Part shown: positions 12,119 through 21,765 of the stretch, one piece after another
Layout: each line of letters begins with the position of its first letter
Position numbering within the stretch: the first letter of the stretch is position 1
Assembly: GCA_009363875.1 (NCBI GenBank)
Contig: CM018692.1
Span: forward strand, 90,734,137-90,798,136
Length of the DNA stretch: 64,000 nt
DNA from: Mikania micrantha
Lineage: Eukaryota; Streptophyta; Magnoliopsida; Asterales; Asteraceae
Direction: 5' to 3'
The notes under the pieces: generated by a model
Told to the model about the DNA's origin: nothing
Database searches by the model: none
The model's input: only the letters and a program-made list of their open reading frames with translations
Program-made: the position numbers and the translations under genes

Positions 12119-14279
12119 TCATTGCCCCTTTTCTAAACATTTTGTTTTATCAACGCGAGGCTGAGAAGCATGCGTAAATTATTTTCTTTGGATTATATTT
12201 ACTTAATTGCTTTTACTTCGTGAATGTTTTATATGTATAATTGTTACCTAGATTATGTCTAGGTAAACTATTTACAGGTTTCAAAAAGAACTATTTACTC
12301 AACATAAGTAAATAATTGTTTCATTTCAAAGAACTATTCCCAAAGATCTATTTTCAAAGAACTATTTTCAACGGTCTATTTTCAAAGAACTAAAGATCTA
12401 ATTCAAAGAACTGTTTGCGACGGTCTATATTCAAAGAACTAAAGATCTATTTCAAAAAAAACTATTTCCAACGATCTATTTTCAGAGGAACATTTGGGAA
12501 ATATTCAAAGATAGCATGTGCCAAAGAACTAAACGATCTATACGAACATGGACGAACAAAAACAATCTAGAACGAACTATAAAATCCTATATTTCAAAAG
12601 ATGTCCTAGCTAGACTGATTGATTATAGGTCGCATGTTTGATGATATTTATAGATTTTCTCAACTACTAAGAACCTTGATTGCTAGACTAGTCTACTCGA
12701 GTATGACCAAGGCCCAATCATTAGGTCTTAGATTTTATTAAATGTTTATTTATTTGTTTATTTAAACATTTTAACTAAATGTTTCTACAATTGCTATGGC
12801 TGTTCATATGTATGTGATGAGCTTAAGGAATGAAGAGAATTTCCACATTTTGTTGAAATTAACAAGAACTAAGAACTAAGAACTGGTGTGTTGATGATGA
12901 GGAATGAAACGATTAATTATCATTCACAACAATATACTATGTGGTTCGGTATGTGGTGGGATGTCGGCTGGGGCTTGTCCCCTAAGTATGCCCTATATAT
13001 AAGCATATCTGACTGGATAGTATAGGTGGTTGTTGGTGAGGTTAAGGTTGTTATTCGGACAGGTTTTGCACAAATTCATTTTCAAACGAAATTATATGAA
13101 CTCACCAACCATGTGTTGACTTTATTTTTGCATGACTTCTTAGGTGACGAACAGGTTAATTAAGAAGTTCATGCTTTTGACTAAGATGCCCAGATAGCAG
13201 ACCTAGCATTTTGGATGAGCATATTTTAAACATCATTATACATATTATTTTGTACATCTTGTGCAGATACAAGATGAAAGATTTATGATGTCATTAGTAG
13301 ATTTACATTGTTAAATTATGAACGATAATGATGTAATTTAACTTTGTAACTCTATTTCATTTAGTGCTTTCTCATTTTATATCATGTGCAATGTAACAAT
13401 CTGATCACTCCGATTATCATCCCAATATCACGCCCCGGGACCATTCCGCCCGACGGGACATTCAATCTGGGCCGCCGGCTCGGGGTGTGACACGTTTGAT
13501 TAATCTGAATAATCTCAGATTAACCAAAAAGTTAATGTAGTTGATTATGGTGCTGAAACCGTTTCTAGATGAATTTATTGCTTAGGAATGACCAATTCTT
13601 GTTATTGATTACCCAAATATCATGAAATATCGCAATGTGACATTAGAATAGGTTTAATAACCATGTTTAACATACTAATCTGACTGTTATCACAAACATC
13701 AGGTAATCGTTCCAATGAGTATGTTAATGATTGTGATTAGTTTGAAACACTTGGATTTAACCTTGCATTTCAAAGATTAATCAAACTAATCACCTACATT
13801 GTCACAATCAAATGGTTTAAACCATTATAATCATAGTTATGATTTCATTAAAACCGGGAAATACAACGGATCAAAACAAGGATTTACATGTTAAAACAAC
13901 AAGTTCTTCATTTCGAATCAATCCTATCCATCATCTAGGCAATAATCAACAATCCTAAATATACCATTACGTTCAGAAACAAGATATAATCAACCATTAT
14001 CAAACTAGAAGGTTAAAATGAACCGTTACCTAATCAGACGGAGTTTCAACTGCAGAACAGCGATCAAAACTTGAAAACTTGATCCTTTATAGGATCTAGG
14101 TGGTTAGAAGCCTTCAAAAACTCAGATTGGAAGCATAAAATTCTCCTGGTATGGGTTTTGAGCGAAGAAGTTCGAGAAGGATCAAATTGTGTGATATTTT
14201 GCATGAAACCCGAGGTTTTGATCTGATCTGCCAACCTAATACACGTAAGGCGCGTCGCCCCGAGTGGCTACTTGGTCTG

Positions 14280-14375
14280 GGGCGTAGCACGCGAGAAACC
14301 AAATCCCAGATCTTTTATTCTTTTCGCGAGTACCGCCTAGCGTGGATGTCCAGCGCTAGGCGTACCGCCTGGCCC
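14280..14375. other. GC-rich hairpin-forming segment in LTR C (partner at 23500-23590)
   Basis: The arms cgcctagcg and cgctaggcg flank a short loop, within repeated taccgcctagcg/taccgcctgg words. Both LTRs of element C carry it. It stands out as a CpG-dense island in AT-rich LTR sequence. Confidence 0.5.
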
Positions 14376-14583
14376 TTTTGATTTTGTCATTTTTGTAGTT
14401 TTCTTCGTTTTGCGATTCCAGACAATCCGTAACTCCGTTTCACGCACGGTTTTCTCCTATGTTCACCATTTCTCGCATACTATCCGCCTGTAATTATTAA
14501 AATATCTAAATCAACGTGGATTTCAAGCACGACCAAATGTGCTCACGTCATTGATGCCGTAATTCTCAAATGCAATTGTCACA

Positions 14584-14597
14584 ATCTCCTCCTGTTA
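14584..14597 (-). promoter_or_regulatory. Polypurine tract of element C
   Basis: On the minus strand TAACAGGAGGAGAT lies immediately before the 3' LTR start (TGTGACAATTG). Plus-strand DNA synthesis would be primed here. It is preceded by the gypsy-typical TTTCGGGACAAAATTTC sequence. Confidence 0.85.
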
Positions 14598-14628
14598 GAG
14601 AAATTTTGTCCCGAAATTTAATGAAGAC

Positions 14629-15387
14629 TTACCTAATGACAATTGTTCCTGAGAAAAGGTGTGGGTATTTTGCTTTCGTTCGATCTTCACGTTCCCACGT
14701 ATACTCAGGTTCACATTGTGAATTCCATCGAACTTTAACAATTGGTATGTGACTGCGTTTTAATATTTTAACCTCTCGATCCATCACATCTACTGGTTCT
14801 TCACTGAACTGAAGTTTTTCATCAATTTGAATCTCTTCAAGAGGTACAATTAATGATTCCTCAGTTAAGCATTTCTTCAGATTTGATATATGAAAAATGT
14901 CATGAATGTTACTGAGTTCAAGAGGCAACTCAAGTCTGTAGGCTACTGATCCAATTCGTTCTAAAATTTTGAATGGTCCTACAAATCTTGGTGAAAGTTT
15001 ACCTTTCTTCCCAAATATAAAATTGCCCTTACAAGATGAAACTTTCAACATTACTTGATCACCTATTTGGAATTTTAGGGGTCTATGACGATTATCAGCA
15101 TAACTCTTTTTACGATCGCGAGCAGCTTTAATTCGTTCTTGAATGAGTGCGATCTTATCAGTTGTTTCTTGAATGAATTCTGGGCCTATGATCTGACTTT
15201 CACCTTTCTCTGACCAACAGATATGTGATCTACACTTGTGTCCATAAAGTGCTTCGAATGGAGCGAATTGAATACTGGTATGGTAGCTATTATTGTATGA
15301 AAATTCAACCAGTGGGAGATAAATATCCCAGCTACCTCCAAAATCAATCACACAGCTTTTGAGCATGTCTTCAAGAGTTTGATTTGT
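14629..15387 (-). pseudogene. Integrase C-terminal part with chromodomain-like tail, element C
   Basis: This continues the integrase after a TGA stop at the GQTE-stop-TNQ point, where family members have Arg. Visible are the core-domain end (VEFSYNNSYHTSIQFAPFEA), the GPF-type module (FVGPFKILERIGSVAYRLEL) and the HISNLKKCL motif. A C-terminal chromodomain-like segment follows (VKILKRSHIPIVKVRW ... EYTWERED), which in chromoviruses directs insertion to particular chromatin. The 245-residue stretch is open. Only the stop before it separates it from the rest of the integrase. Confidence 0.9.
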
Positions 15388-16123
15388 TCATTCGGTTTGG
15401 CCATCCTTTTGTGGATGATAAGCTATGATCCTATTGATTTGTGTGCCCAAAGCATTCTGAAGAGTTTGCCAAAATCGTGACATAAATCGACTATCTTTGT
15501 CAGAAATGATAGAGATTGGTACTCCATGTCGAGATACAATCTCATTAACATAGAGTTTAGCGAGTTGATCCATAGAGTAATCTTCTCGGATTGGTAAGAA
15601 ATGCGCAGATTTAGTAAGGTGATCAACGATAATCCATATAGAGTCATGATTACGTGATGTTCTTGGTAGTTTAGTGATGAAATCCATAGAGATCTGATCC
15701 CATTTCCACATGGGAATCTCAGGTTGTTGCAGTAACCCAAAAAGTCGTTGATGTTCAGCCTTAACTTTAAGACATTTTAAGCATCTATCCACGTATTCGG
15801 CTATGTGTTTCTTCATTCTAGGCCACCAGTAAAAATCTCTAAGATCTTTATACATTTTATCAACACCTGGATGAATAGAATACCTGGATTTGTTCGCCTC
15901 ATCCAAGATGATTGTTCTAGAGTTACTGAATAAAAAAAATCCAAATTCGGTTTTTGAAATACAACACTCCGTCAGCTTTCGTTTCGAGTAGTTTGTCTAA
16001 TCCTCTTAGTTCCTCAGCAGGGTAGTTTGTTGTTTTTAAAGCTTGTTGATGAGTTTCTCTAATTTGAGGAATTAGACTGGTTTGAATAGTCATCCCTAAT
16101 GCTTTCGCACGTAAAGGTTTGAC
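15388..16123 (-). pseudogene. Integrase zinc-binding and catalytic domains, element C
   Basis: Integrase joins the retrotransposon cDNA to host DNA. The N-terminal zinc finger reads ANKSRYSIHPG ... RCLKCLKVKAEH. The first His of HHCC is Asn here; the second His and both Cys remain. The catalytic triad is visible: Asp in ISMDFITKLP, Asp in IISDKDSRFM, and Glu in HPQKDGQTE. Stops lie between the RNase H end (about 16124) and the zinc finger (15906), and at 15387-15389. The product is therefore not translated as one chain. Confidence 0.9.
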
Positions 16124-16748
16124 TCATTCTTTGCGACTCAGGGCATCGGCTACGACATTCACTTTACCTGGATGATAACGAATTTCATAATCATGGTCTT
16201 CTAAAAGTTCTACCCACCGCCTTTGTCGCATGTTCAACATTTTCTGATCTTGAATGTGTTGAATACTTTTATGATCAGTGTATACAATACACTTGGTTCC
16301 GTATAGATAATGTCTCCAAATCTTGAGTGCAAACACCACTGCACCAAGTTCTAGATCATGAGTGGTATAGTTCTTCTCATGTACTTTTAGTTGTCGAGAA
16401 GCGTAAGCAATTACCTTATCCTTTTGCATTAATACACATCCAAGACCTTGACGAGAAGCATCACAGTACACTGTGAAATTATCCGTACCTTTCGGTAATG
16501 TCAAGATAGGTGTATTGCAGACTTTGTATTTCAACTGTTGGAATGCCTCCTCCTGTTGGGAACCCCATATAAACGGTTGATTTTTCTGTGTCAATGTGGT
16601 CAATGGCAAGGCTATTTTTGAAAAGTTCTTGATAAATCGACTATAATAACCTGTCACTCCTAAGAATTGACGTATTTTAGTTGGGGTTCGTGGTGTTTCC
16701 CATTGCTTCACAGCTTCGATCTTCATGGGATCCACTTGAATACCATTT
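16124..16748 (-). pseudogene. RT connection and RNase H domain, element C
   Basis: The RT thumb region (IRQFLGVTGYYSRFIKNFSK) leads into RNase H, which removes RNA from RNA-DNA hybrids. All four acidic positions look intact: VYCDASRQG (Asp), HDLELGAVV (Glu), VYTDHKSIQ (Asp) and VVADALSRKE (Asp). A frameshift near 16749-16790 separates this segment from the upstream RT. Confidence 0.92.
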
Positions 16749-17411
16749 TCATTTACTACGTGCCCAAGAAAGTGAACTTCTCATAACCCAAAACTCACAC
16801 TTTGAGAATTTGGTATATAATTTCTCACGTGCCAAAAGTTCTAAGATCAATTTCAAGTGTTGAGCATGTTCATGTTGGTTCCGAGAATAAATAAGAATGT
16901 CATCAATAAACACAATAACAAACTTTTCCAAATAAGGCCTACATACTCGATTCATCAGATCCATGAAAACTGTAGGTGCATTTGTTAATCCAAATGGCAT
17001 TACTAGAAATTCGTAATGTCCATATCGAGTTCTGAAAGCAGTTTTAGGAACATCATCATCATGAATTCGTAACTGATGATATCCAGATCTTAAATCGATT
17101 TTTGAAAAGTAAGTAGCACCTTCTAATTGATCGAACAGATCATCTATACGTGGTAATGGATAACGGTTTTTGATTGTTAGTTTATTAAGTTCCCTGTAGT
17201 CAATGCACATCCAAAATGAACCATCCTTCTTTTTCACAAAAAGAATTGGTGCTCCCCATGGTGAGAAACTAGGTCTGATAAAACCTTTGTCTAACAGTTC
17301 ATGCAATTGACCTGAAAGCTCTTGCATCTCTGAGGGTGCTAAACGATAAGGAGCTTTAGCTACACGTGCTACACGTGGAATCAAGTCAATATGAAATTCA
17401 ACTTGTCTCAC
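16749..17411 (-). pseudogene. Reverse transcriptase, element C
   Basis: Fingers and palm of gypsy RT, open for 220 codons. Motifs in order: FHIDLIPRVARVAKAPYRLA, PILFVKKKDGSFWMCIDYRE, NRYPLPRIDDLFDQLEGATY, FSKIDLRSGYHQLRIHDDDV, YEFLVMPFGLTNAPTVFMDL, and the catalytic VFIDDILIYS box with both aspartates. The segment ends in a frameshift after KCEFWV. The upstream linker (IPVVKDFPDVFPEG) is in the preceding frame region. Better preserved than element 1. Confidence 0.93.
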
Positions 17412-17501
17412 TAGGGATAATCCTGATATACCCTCAGGAAAAACATCAGGAAAGTCTTTGACTACCGGAATATCTTCGATACATTTTTGTAAAGAACAGT
17501 T

Positions 17502-18000
17502 CTAGATCACATGTGCTAGAAAGGCCTGACAACCTTTTCGTAAGCATTTCTGAGTTTGCATACAAGATATGATACCAAGTTTTCTACCGACTCGTTCTCC
17601 TTGAACTATTAGTGTATTACCGTCAGGTAATGGAATACGGATCACATTATTTTGACATACAACTTCCGCCTGGTTACTAGAGAGCCAGTCCATACCGACA
17701 ACGACATCAAAGCTCCCAAGCTCAATAGGAAGTAAATTGATATTAAAAAGATGATCATTCATATTCAAGGAACACCCTTGAATAAAACTGTTAGTTTTGA
17801 TTAATTTGCCATTAGCAAGTTCAATGACATAAGGAGTTTATAAATCTACCTTAGGCAATGAGAGTAATGATGCAAATTCAGGAGAGAAAAAACTCTTATC
17901 TGCCCCTGTATCAAACAAAACTAATGCGTATAGGTTATTAAAAAGAAACGTACCAGTGATAATGTTTGCATCATGCCTTGCCTCGGTCGCACCAATCTGA
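17502..18000 (-). pseudogene. Aspartic protease, element C
   Basis: The active-site motif LVLFDTGADKSFFS keeps the D-T-G triad, unlike element 1. FDVVVGMDWLSSNQAEVVC is the conserved second half. In-frame stops occur near 17838 and 17504. It lies between the zinc knuckles of gag and the RT, as expected for Ty3/gypsy. Confidence 0.9.
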
Positions 18001-18009
18001 AAAGCTCTC

Positions 18010-19402
18010 CCCTAGCTTCATTCCCTTGATTGGTGTTGTTATTGTTCGGACAGTTTCTCATGAAATGGTCAGGACTTCCACACTTGAAGCATGACCGGTT
18101 TGTTTGAGTGGTTTGTCATGGTGCTTGGTTTAACGGTTGAGCAGGAAAGTTACAACACCTAGCTTAGTGTCCTACTCGATTACAGTTCAAACAAACTGGA
18201 CATGGTCATGTGTGATGATATGGACACTTGTTGCATTTGGGTGCCTGCCTAGTGTATGCTTTCCTCTTAGGAACAGTTGTACCAAAGTTCTTTACCATTG
18301 GTTTGTTCTGAATGGTCTCAACTGGAGTTTTCGTTTTGGTTTTACCAATCCACTTTCGTTTGGAATCTTTTGAAACATTCGAGGTACCGGCATCACTACG
18401 GCCCACCGCCGTCTGAGTTGCCGTCTAAGTTTTTACGATCAAAGTACCACTCCTTACCGCCTCATCGGTAAGCTTAGTGGTTAACAAGATTGTACGTTTG
18501 AGAGTGGTAGGTTCAGCTGCAGTCACCATTCCCCGAATCTGGGGAACCAGACCCTTGATATACTTCTCAATCAAAGCTGCTTCCGTAGAAAACATATTGG
18601 GAAGTAAACAAGTAAGTTCATGAAACCGATCGATATAAGCTAAACAATCAGCACCGATCATCGAGTGATTCCAGAATTCCTCCTGGAGTTTTTGGATTTC
18701 AGTGATTGGGCAGTACTCTGACATAATCAGAGTTTTAAATTCGTTCCAGCCCATCGAATCAACTGTAGCTGAGCCCAAAGTTTTAGCCTGGGTATTCCAC
18801 CAGGTTAGAGCTGAGTCTTTGAGAGAACAAGCAACATAAGACACCTTATGCTCTGCCAAACGCTGGCTGATCTTGAGTTTTGTTTCCATTTCCTCAATCC
18901 ACCTTAAGTGTCCTGCCGTTCCTTCTTTTCCTGTGAAAGTAGGAGGGTTACAAGAAGCAAAGTACTTGTAAGTACATCCTTGTTGTGATGGATCAGGAAC
19001 AGTTGTTTATGTGGTTGTTGCACCGGTGGTATTATGAGTTTCTACGTGGCCACCAGTAGCATTATGCTCAATGTGATCATGGTCCCCACCTGAACCCATA
19101 GTGATTTGTGGTTGGTGTTGTGTCAAAACACTACAAGCAGATAGCTGTTCTCTTACGATTCGGGCTATCGTTGCTTCATTTAGTTCAGATCCACTTGCAC
19201 CTGTAGGTGGAACCAGGTTCACTTCAGGGTTTACAGGTGGAACATTATTTGTTTCTAGATTCTCAAGTGGAACCACATTTGCTTCCGGATTGATCTGTGG
19301 ATCCGGATTAAGTTTTACATTCACAGGTGGGACATGATTTAGCTCAGGGTTAGTAACATTCTTGGCAGCTTTCTTAGCTGGTCGACCTTTTTTAGGAGCC
19401 AT
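18010..19402 (-). pseudogene. Gag, element C
   Basis: I chose the ATG at 19402 (MAPKKGRPAKKAAKN...), since the codon of the longer open frame upstream is GTG. The N-terminus is basic, then a Pro/Asn/Val-rich tract with repeated VPPVN-like words (about 19200-19340). The retrotransposon-gag domain follows at 18425-18930, with DSALTWWNTQAK and IQKLQEEFWNHSMIGADCLAY. The zinc knuckle near 18040-18100 reads CFKCGSPDHFMRNC, an intact CX2CX4HX4C. A second Cys-rich stretch (CPVCLNCNRVGH) precedes it. Stops at about 19005, 18425 and 18163 break the frame. Confidence 0.9.
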
Positions 19403-19673
19403 TGTTCTGCTCACATGCAGACAAACTCAGATCAGTTCAAGAACATTATAGATATAACCCATTTGATCACATAAATTCAATCATATTTAGTCATACTAAC
19501 AAATTTATGTTGAAATGTGATTATAAGAAACATAGTATAACTATATTGAAAAGTTCCAGATATGTTCTCAATACACAATAATCATATAGATGTTGTAGTT
19601 ATACTCAGTCCTGTTATTTCAAAAACATGTTAGAGTATTACACAGCCCATAGCATTGTAATATGGATATGTTG
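19403..19673 (-). other. Leader segment next to gag, with candidate splice acceptor
   Basis: AT-rich, no ORF. On the minus strand the sequence just before the gag start reads tctgcatgtgagcag|aacaATG, a plausible 3' splice site 4 bases before the start codon. Confidence 0.35.
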
Positions 19674-20335
19674 TTACACATGTTTTTGATATATTATCAT
19701 ACAGGACACTGAATAGTTCTCACACAAAAATGTTCTCATAGTTCTACAATACATTGCCATACACACAACAGATATGTTCTCACACAAAAATGTTCTCATA
19801 GTTCTACGATACATTTCCATACATGCAATACATATGTTCTCACACAAAAATATTCTCATAGTTCTACAGTACATTGCCATACATGCAACAGATATGTTCT
19901 CACACAAAAATGTTCTCGTAGTTCTATGATACATTGCCATACAGGAAACATATGTGTTCTCGCACCAAAAATGTTCTCATACTTCTACGATACATTGCCA
20001 TACAGGCAACAGATATGTTCTCACACAAAAATGTTCTCATAGTTCTACGATACATTTCCATACATGCAACACATATGTTCTCACACAAAAATATTCTCAT
20101 AGTTCTACAGTACATTGCCATACATGCAACAGATATGTTCTCACACAATAATGTTCTCGTAGTTCTATGATACATTGCCATACAGGAAACATATGTGTTC
20201 TCGCACCAAAAATGTTCTCATACTTCTACGATACATTGCCATACAGGCAACAGATATGTTCTCACACAAAAATGTTCTCATAGTTATATGATACATTGCC
20301 ATACAAGCAACAGATATGTTCTCGCACCAAAAATG
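19674..20335. repeat. 60-bp minisatellite with about 244-bp higher-order period
   Basis: Around ten units of about 60 bases, each containing gttctcacacaaaaatgttct, then catagttctac, then gatacattgccataca. Units differ by suffix (acaacagatat, ggaaacatatg). The distinctive unit with gttctcgcacc recurs at about 19955, 20199 and 20318. The first two are about 244 bases apart, showing a four-unit higher-order repeat that has itself been duplicated. Reading frames across it are by-products of the period. It lies in the leader of element C, between the upstream ORF and gag. Confidence 0.9.
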
Positions 20336-20535
20336 CTATCATACACAAAAATGTTCATACAAGTTCGATATTAATATATAGTGCATACATTCACACAAAC
20401 AAATATACAAAAACCACCATTTTATTACTGCGATACAAGTTTTGTGCAACCATGAAGTTTTCGATACAAAGACTGCCAGAAAACCCATGCTACCACTAAC
20501 TAACTACTAAGGTTCTATTTCACACCCAAACATCC
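20336..20535. other. Leader sequence between minisatellite and upstream ORF
   Basis: AT-rich sequence. I see nothing recognisable beyond the fading last minisatellite unit. Confidence 0.5.
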
Positions 20536-21414
20536 CCAACCCACACTACATATTGTCCATCTATTCGTCTACGATTGATGATATTCACAATGGATATCTC
20601 AAAAGAACCACCCCCTAATCACCATTACCGCAGGAAATACGGTAAACAAGCCATGATGATAGCTATAGTGGCCAGCACTATAGCCAAACACAAGAGCCTA
20701 GCCTCTAGGCTAATCGTCCCCAACCAGTGTATGGTCTCTCTCACCCTCACTATCCCCTACCTCAACCTCTCAATCAGCTCCCAGAATGCAGCTGTGATCA
20801 TCTGTCTCCATGTCCTCCGTAACCGATCCTTTACCTTAATCCTCCAAGCCCGAGTATCTGTATCCAATGTATTCAACTGATCCATTAGGGTCAGGTGAGA
20901 AGGATATCCAGTACTGTGGTATGTGTATCCTCAATGGTGGCACGCTGCTGCTGCAAGTCCTGCCTCACACCTTGCAGGTCCTGAGAGACCTACTGCAACT
21001 AGGCTCTAAGCTCAGCTTGGTGGGAGGATTCTCCCACCTCATGTATCACTGGAAGCTCATCTCTCGGTGCCATCTGGTTTCTAGGAGGCAATCCAGTGGT
21101 CTTGCGGGCCTGACCCTGCATCTGTCTCAAACCATCCCAAACTGGGACTCTCTACGGTGACAAACTCTGTCGTCTACCGGCTGATGCATTCTCAGCATGC
21201 GGCTGTGAATGTCCGTGCGATCCTGATGGTGCTGGTGCTGCTGGTGTAACTGGTACCAATGATGATGGTGTATGAGGCCCTACAGGTACCACCTGTGATG
21301 CTCAGATGAAGCCTCTGATGGGTCCGAGTCTGACCCAGAACTCGAACTAGGAGTATTGTCTAGGATAACATAGGGAAATCGCTGATAGATATATCGTTCG
21401 CCGGGATTGGCCAT
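20536..21414 (-). pseudogene. Decayed extra ORF between 5' LTR and gag of element C
   Basis: A minus-strand ATG at 21414 opens MANPGERYIYQRFPYVILDN, followed by a Ser/Asp/Glu-rich acidic tract (SSSSGSDSDPSEASSEHH), and stops near 21285. In a neighbouring frame, coding-like sequence continues through about 20700: a Pro/Ala/His-rich part, then a coiled-coil-like stretch (VRQDLQQQRATIEDTHTTVL) broken by stops. Base composition is richer in GC than the rest of the leader. I do not recognise the family. The position upstream of gag is unusual for gypsy elements. Confidence 0.5.
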
Positions 21415-21743
21415 CGTTGTACACACGAAATTTTTAAATCAGTACCATGAGATAAATATTGAATAATAATATTCAACATAAACATGATATGACAACTCTT
21501 CCTATCTCAAAGCAGCTATTCGTCCTTTAGTTATTATGGTTCCGCTTGGATTAAATTAAACTAGAATGCACACGTGTTGCGAATTTCAGCTATGCTGGCC
21601 ACTCATAACTAGAATTCGTACAACCTGATTATCCTGGCTTAATTCAAAACAAGTTTTTTTCATTAGTTACGTTCAGTGCTCTTTGTGTCACTATACGAGC
21701 CTATGGTTATAGTCAAGGTCTCTAAATCCACCTAAATTCTATA

Positions 21744-21765
21744 ACCTATGGCTCTGATATCACCC
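21744..21765 (-). promoter_or_regulatory. Primer-binding site of element C
   Basis: On the minus strand, directly after the 5' LTR end GGGTGTGACA, the sequence reads gggTGATATCAGAGCCATAG, close to the tRNA-iMet complementary TGGTATCAGAGCC. This proves the element's minus orientation. Confidence 0.85.

Larger units (their letters stand above)
9173..13492 (+). mobile_element. Family-B solo LTR (copy B2) with CGTTT target duplication
   Basis: It begins TGTAACGTCAGTGCC and ends CTCGGGGTGTGACA, 4320 bases, with a perfect 5-bp duplication cgttt on both sides (9168-9172 and 13493-13497). The uninterrupted site (gatgacacgtttgatt) is preserved in the partner LTR near 22770-22790, proving insertion here. 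No internal region, primer-binding site or polypurine tract is present, so it is a solo LTR left by LTR-LTR recombination. It contains a three-copy repeat (10070-10600), a caaagaacta cluster (12310-12560) and a CAG|GTGAGT donor consensus (12110-12118) on its sense strand. No coding region. Confidence 0.95.
8102..14583 (-). repeat. 3' LTR of element C (interrupted by solo LTR B2)
   Basis: It begins TGTCACAACCCC and ends ...TTGTCACA. Without the 9173-13492 insertion and one target duplication it is about 2.16 kb, against 2.03 kb for its partner at 21766-23796. The difference is explained mainly by segments missing from the partner, near 9018-9080 and 13990-14060. An identical small reading frame in both LTRs (8552-8734 and 22223-22405) is LTR sequence, not a gene. 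The minus strand carries a donor-like CAG|GTGACT at 8906-8914. Confidence 0.95.

Noticed and set aside
19674..20335. CRISPR-like regular repeat
   Set aside because: Units are about 60 bases in direct succession without unique spacers, in a eukaryotic retroelement; it is a minisatellite.
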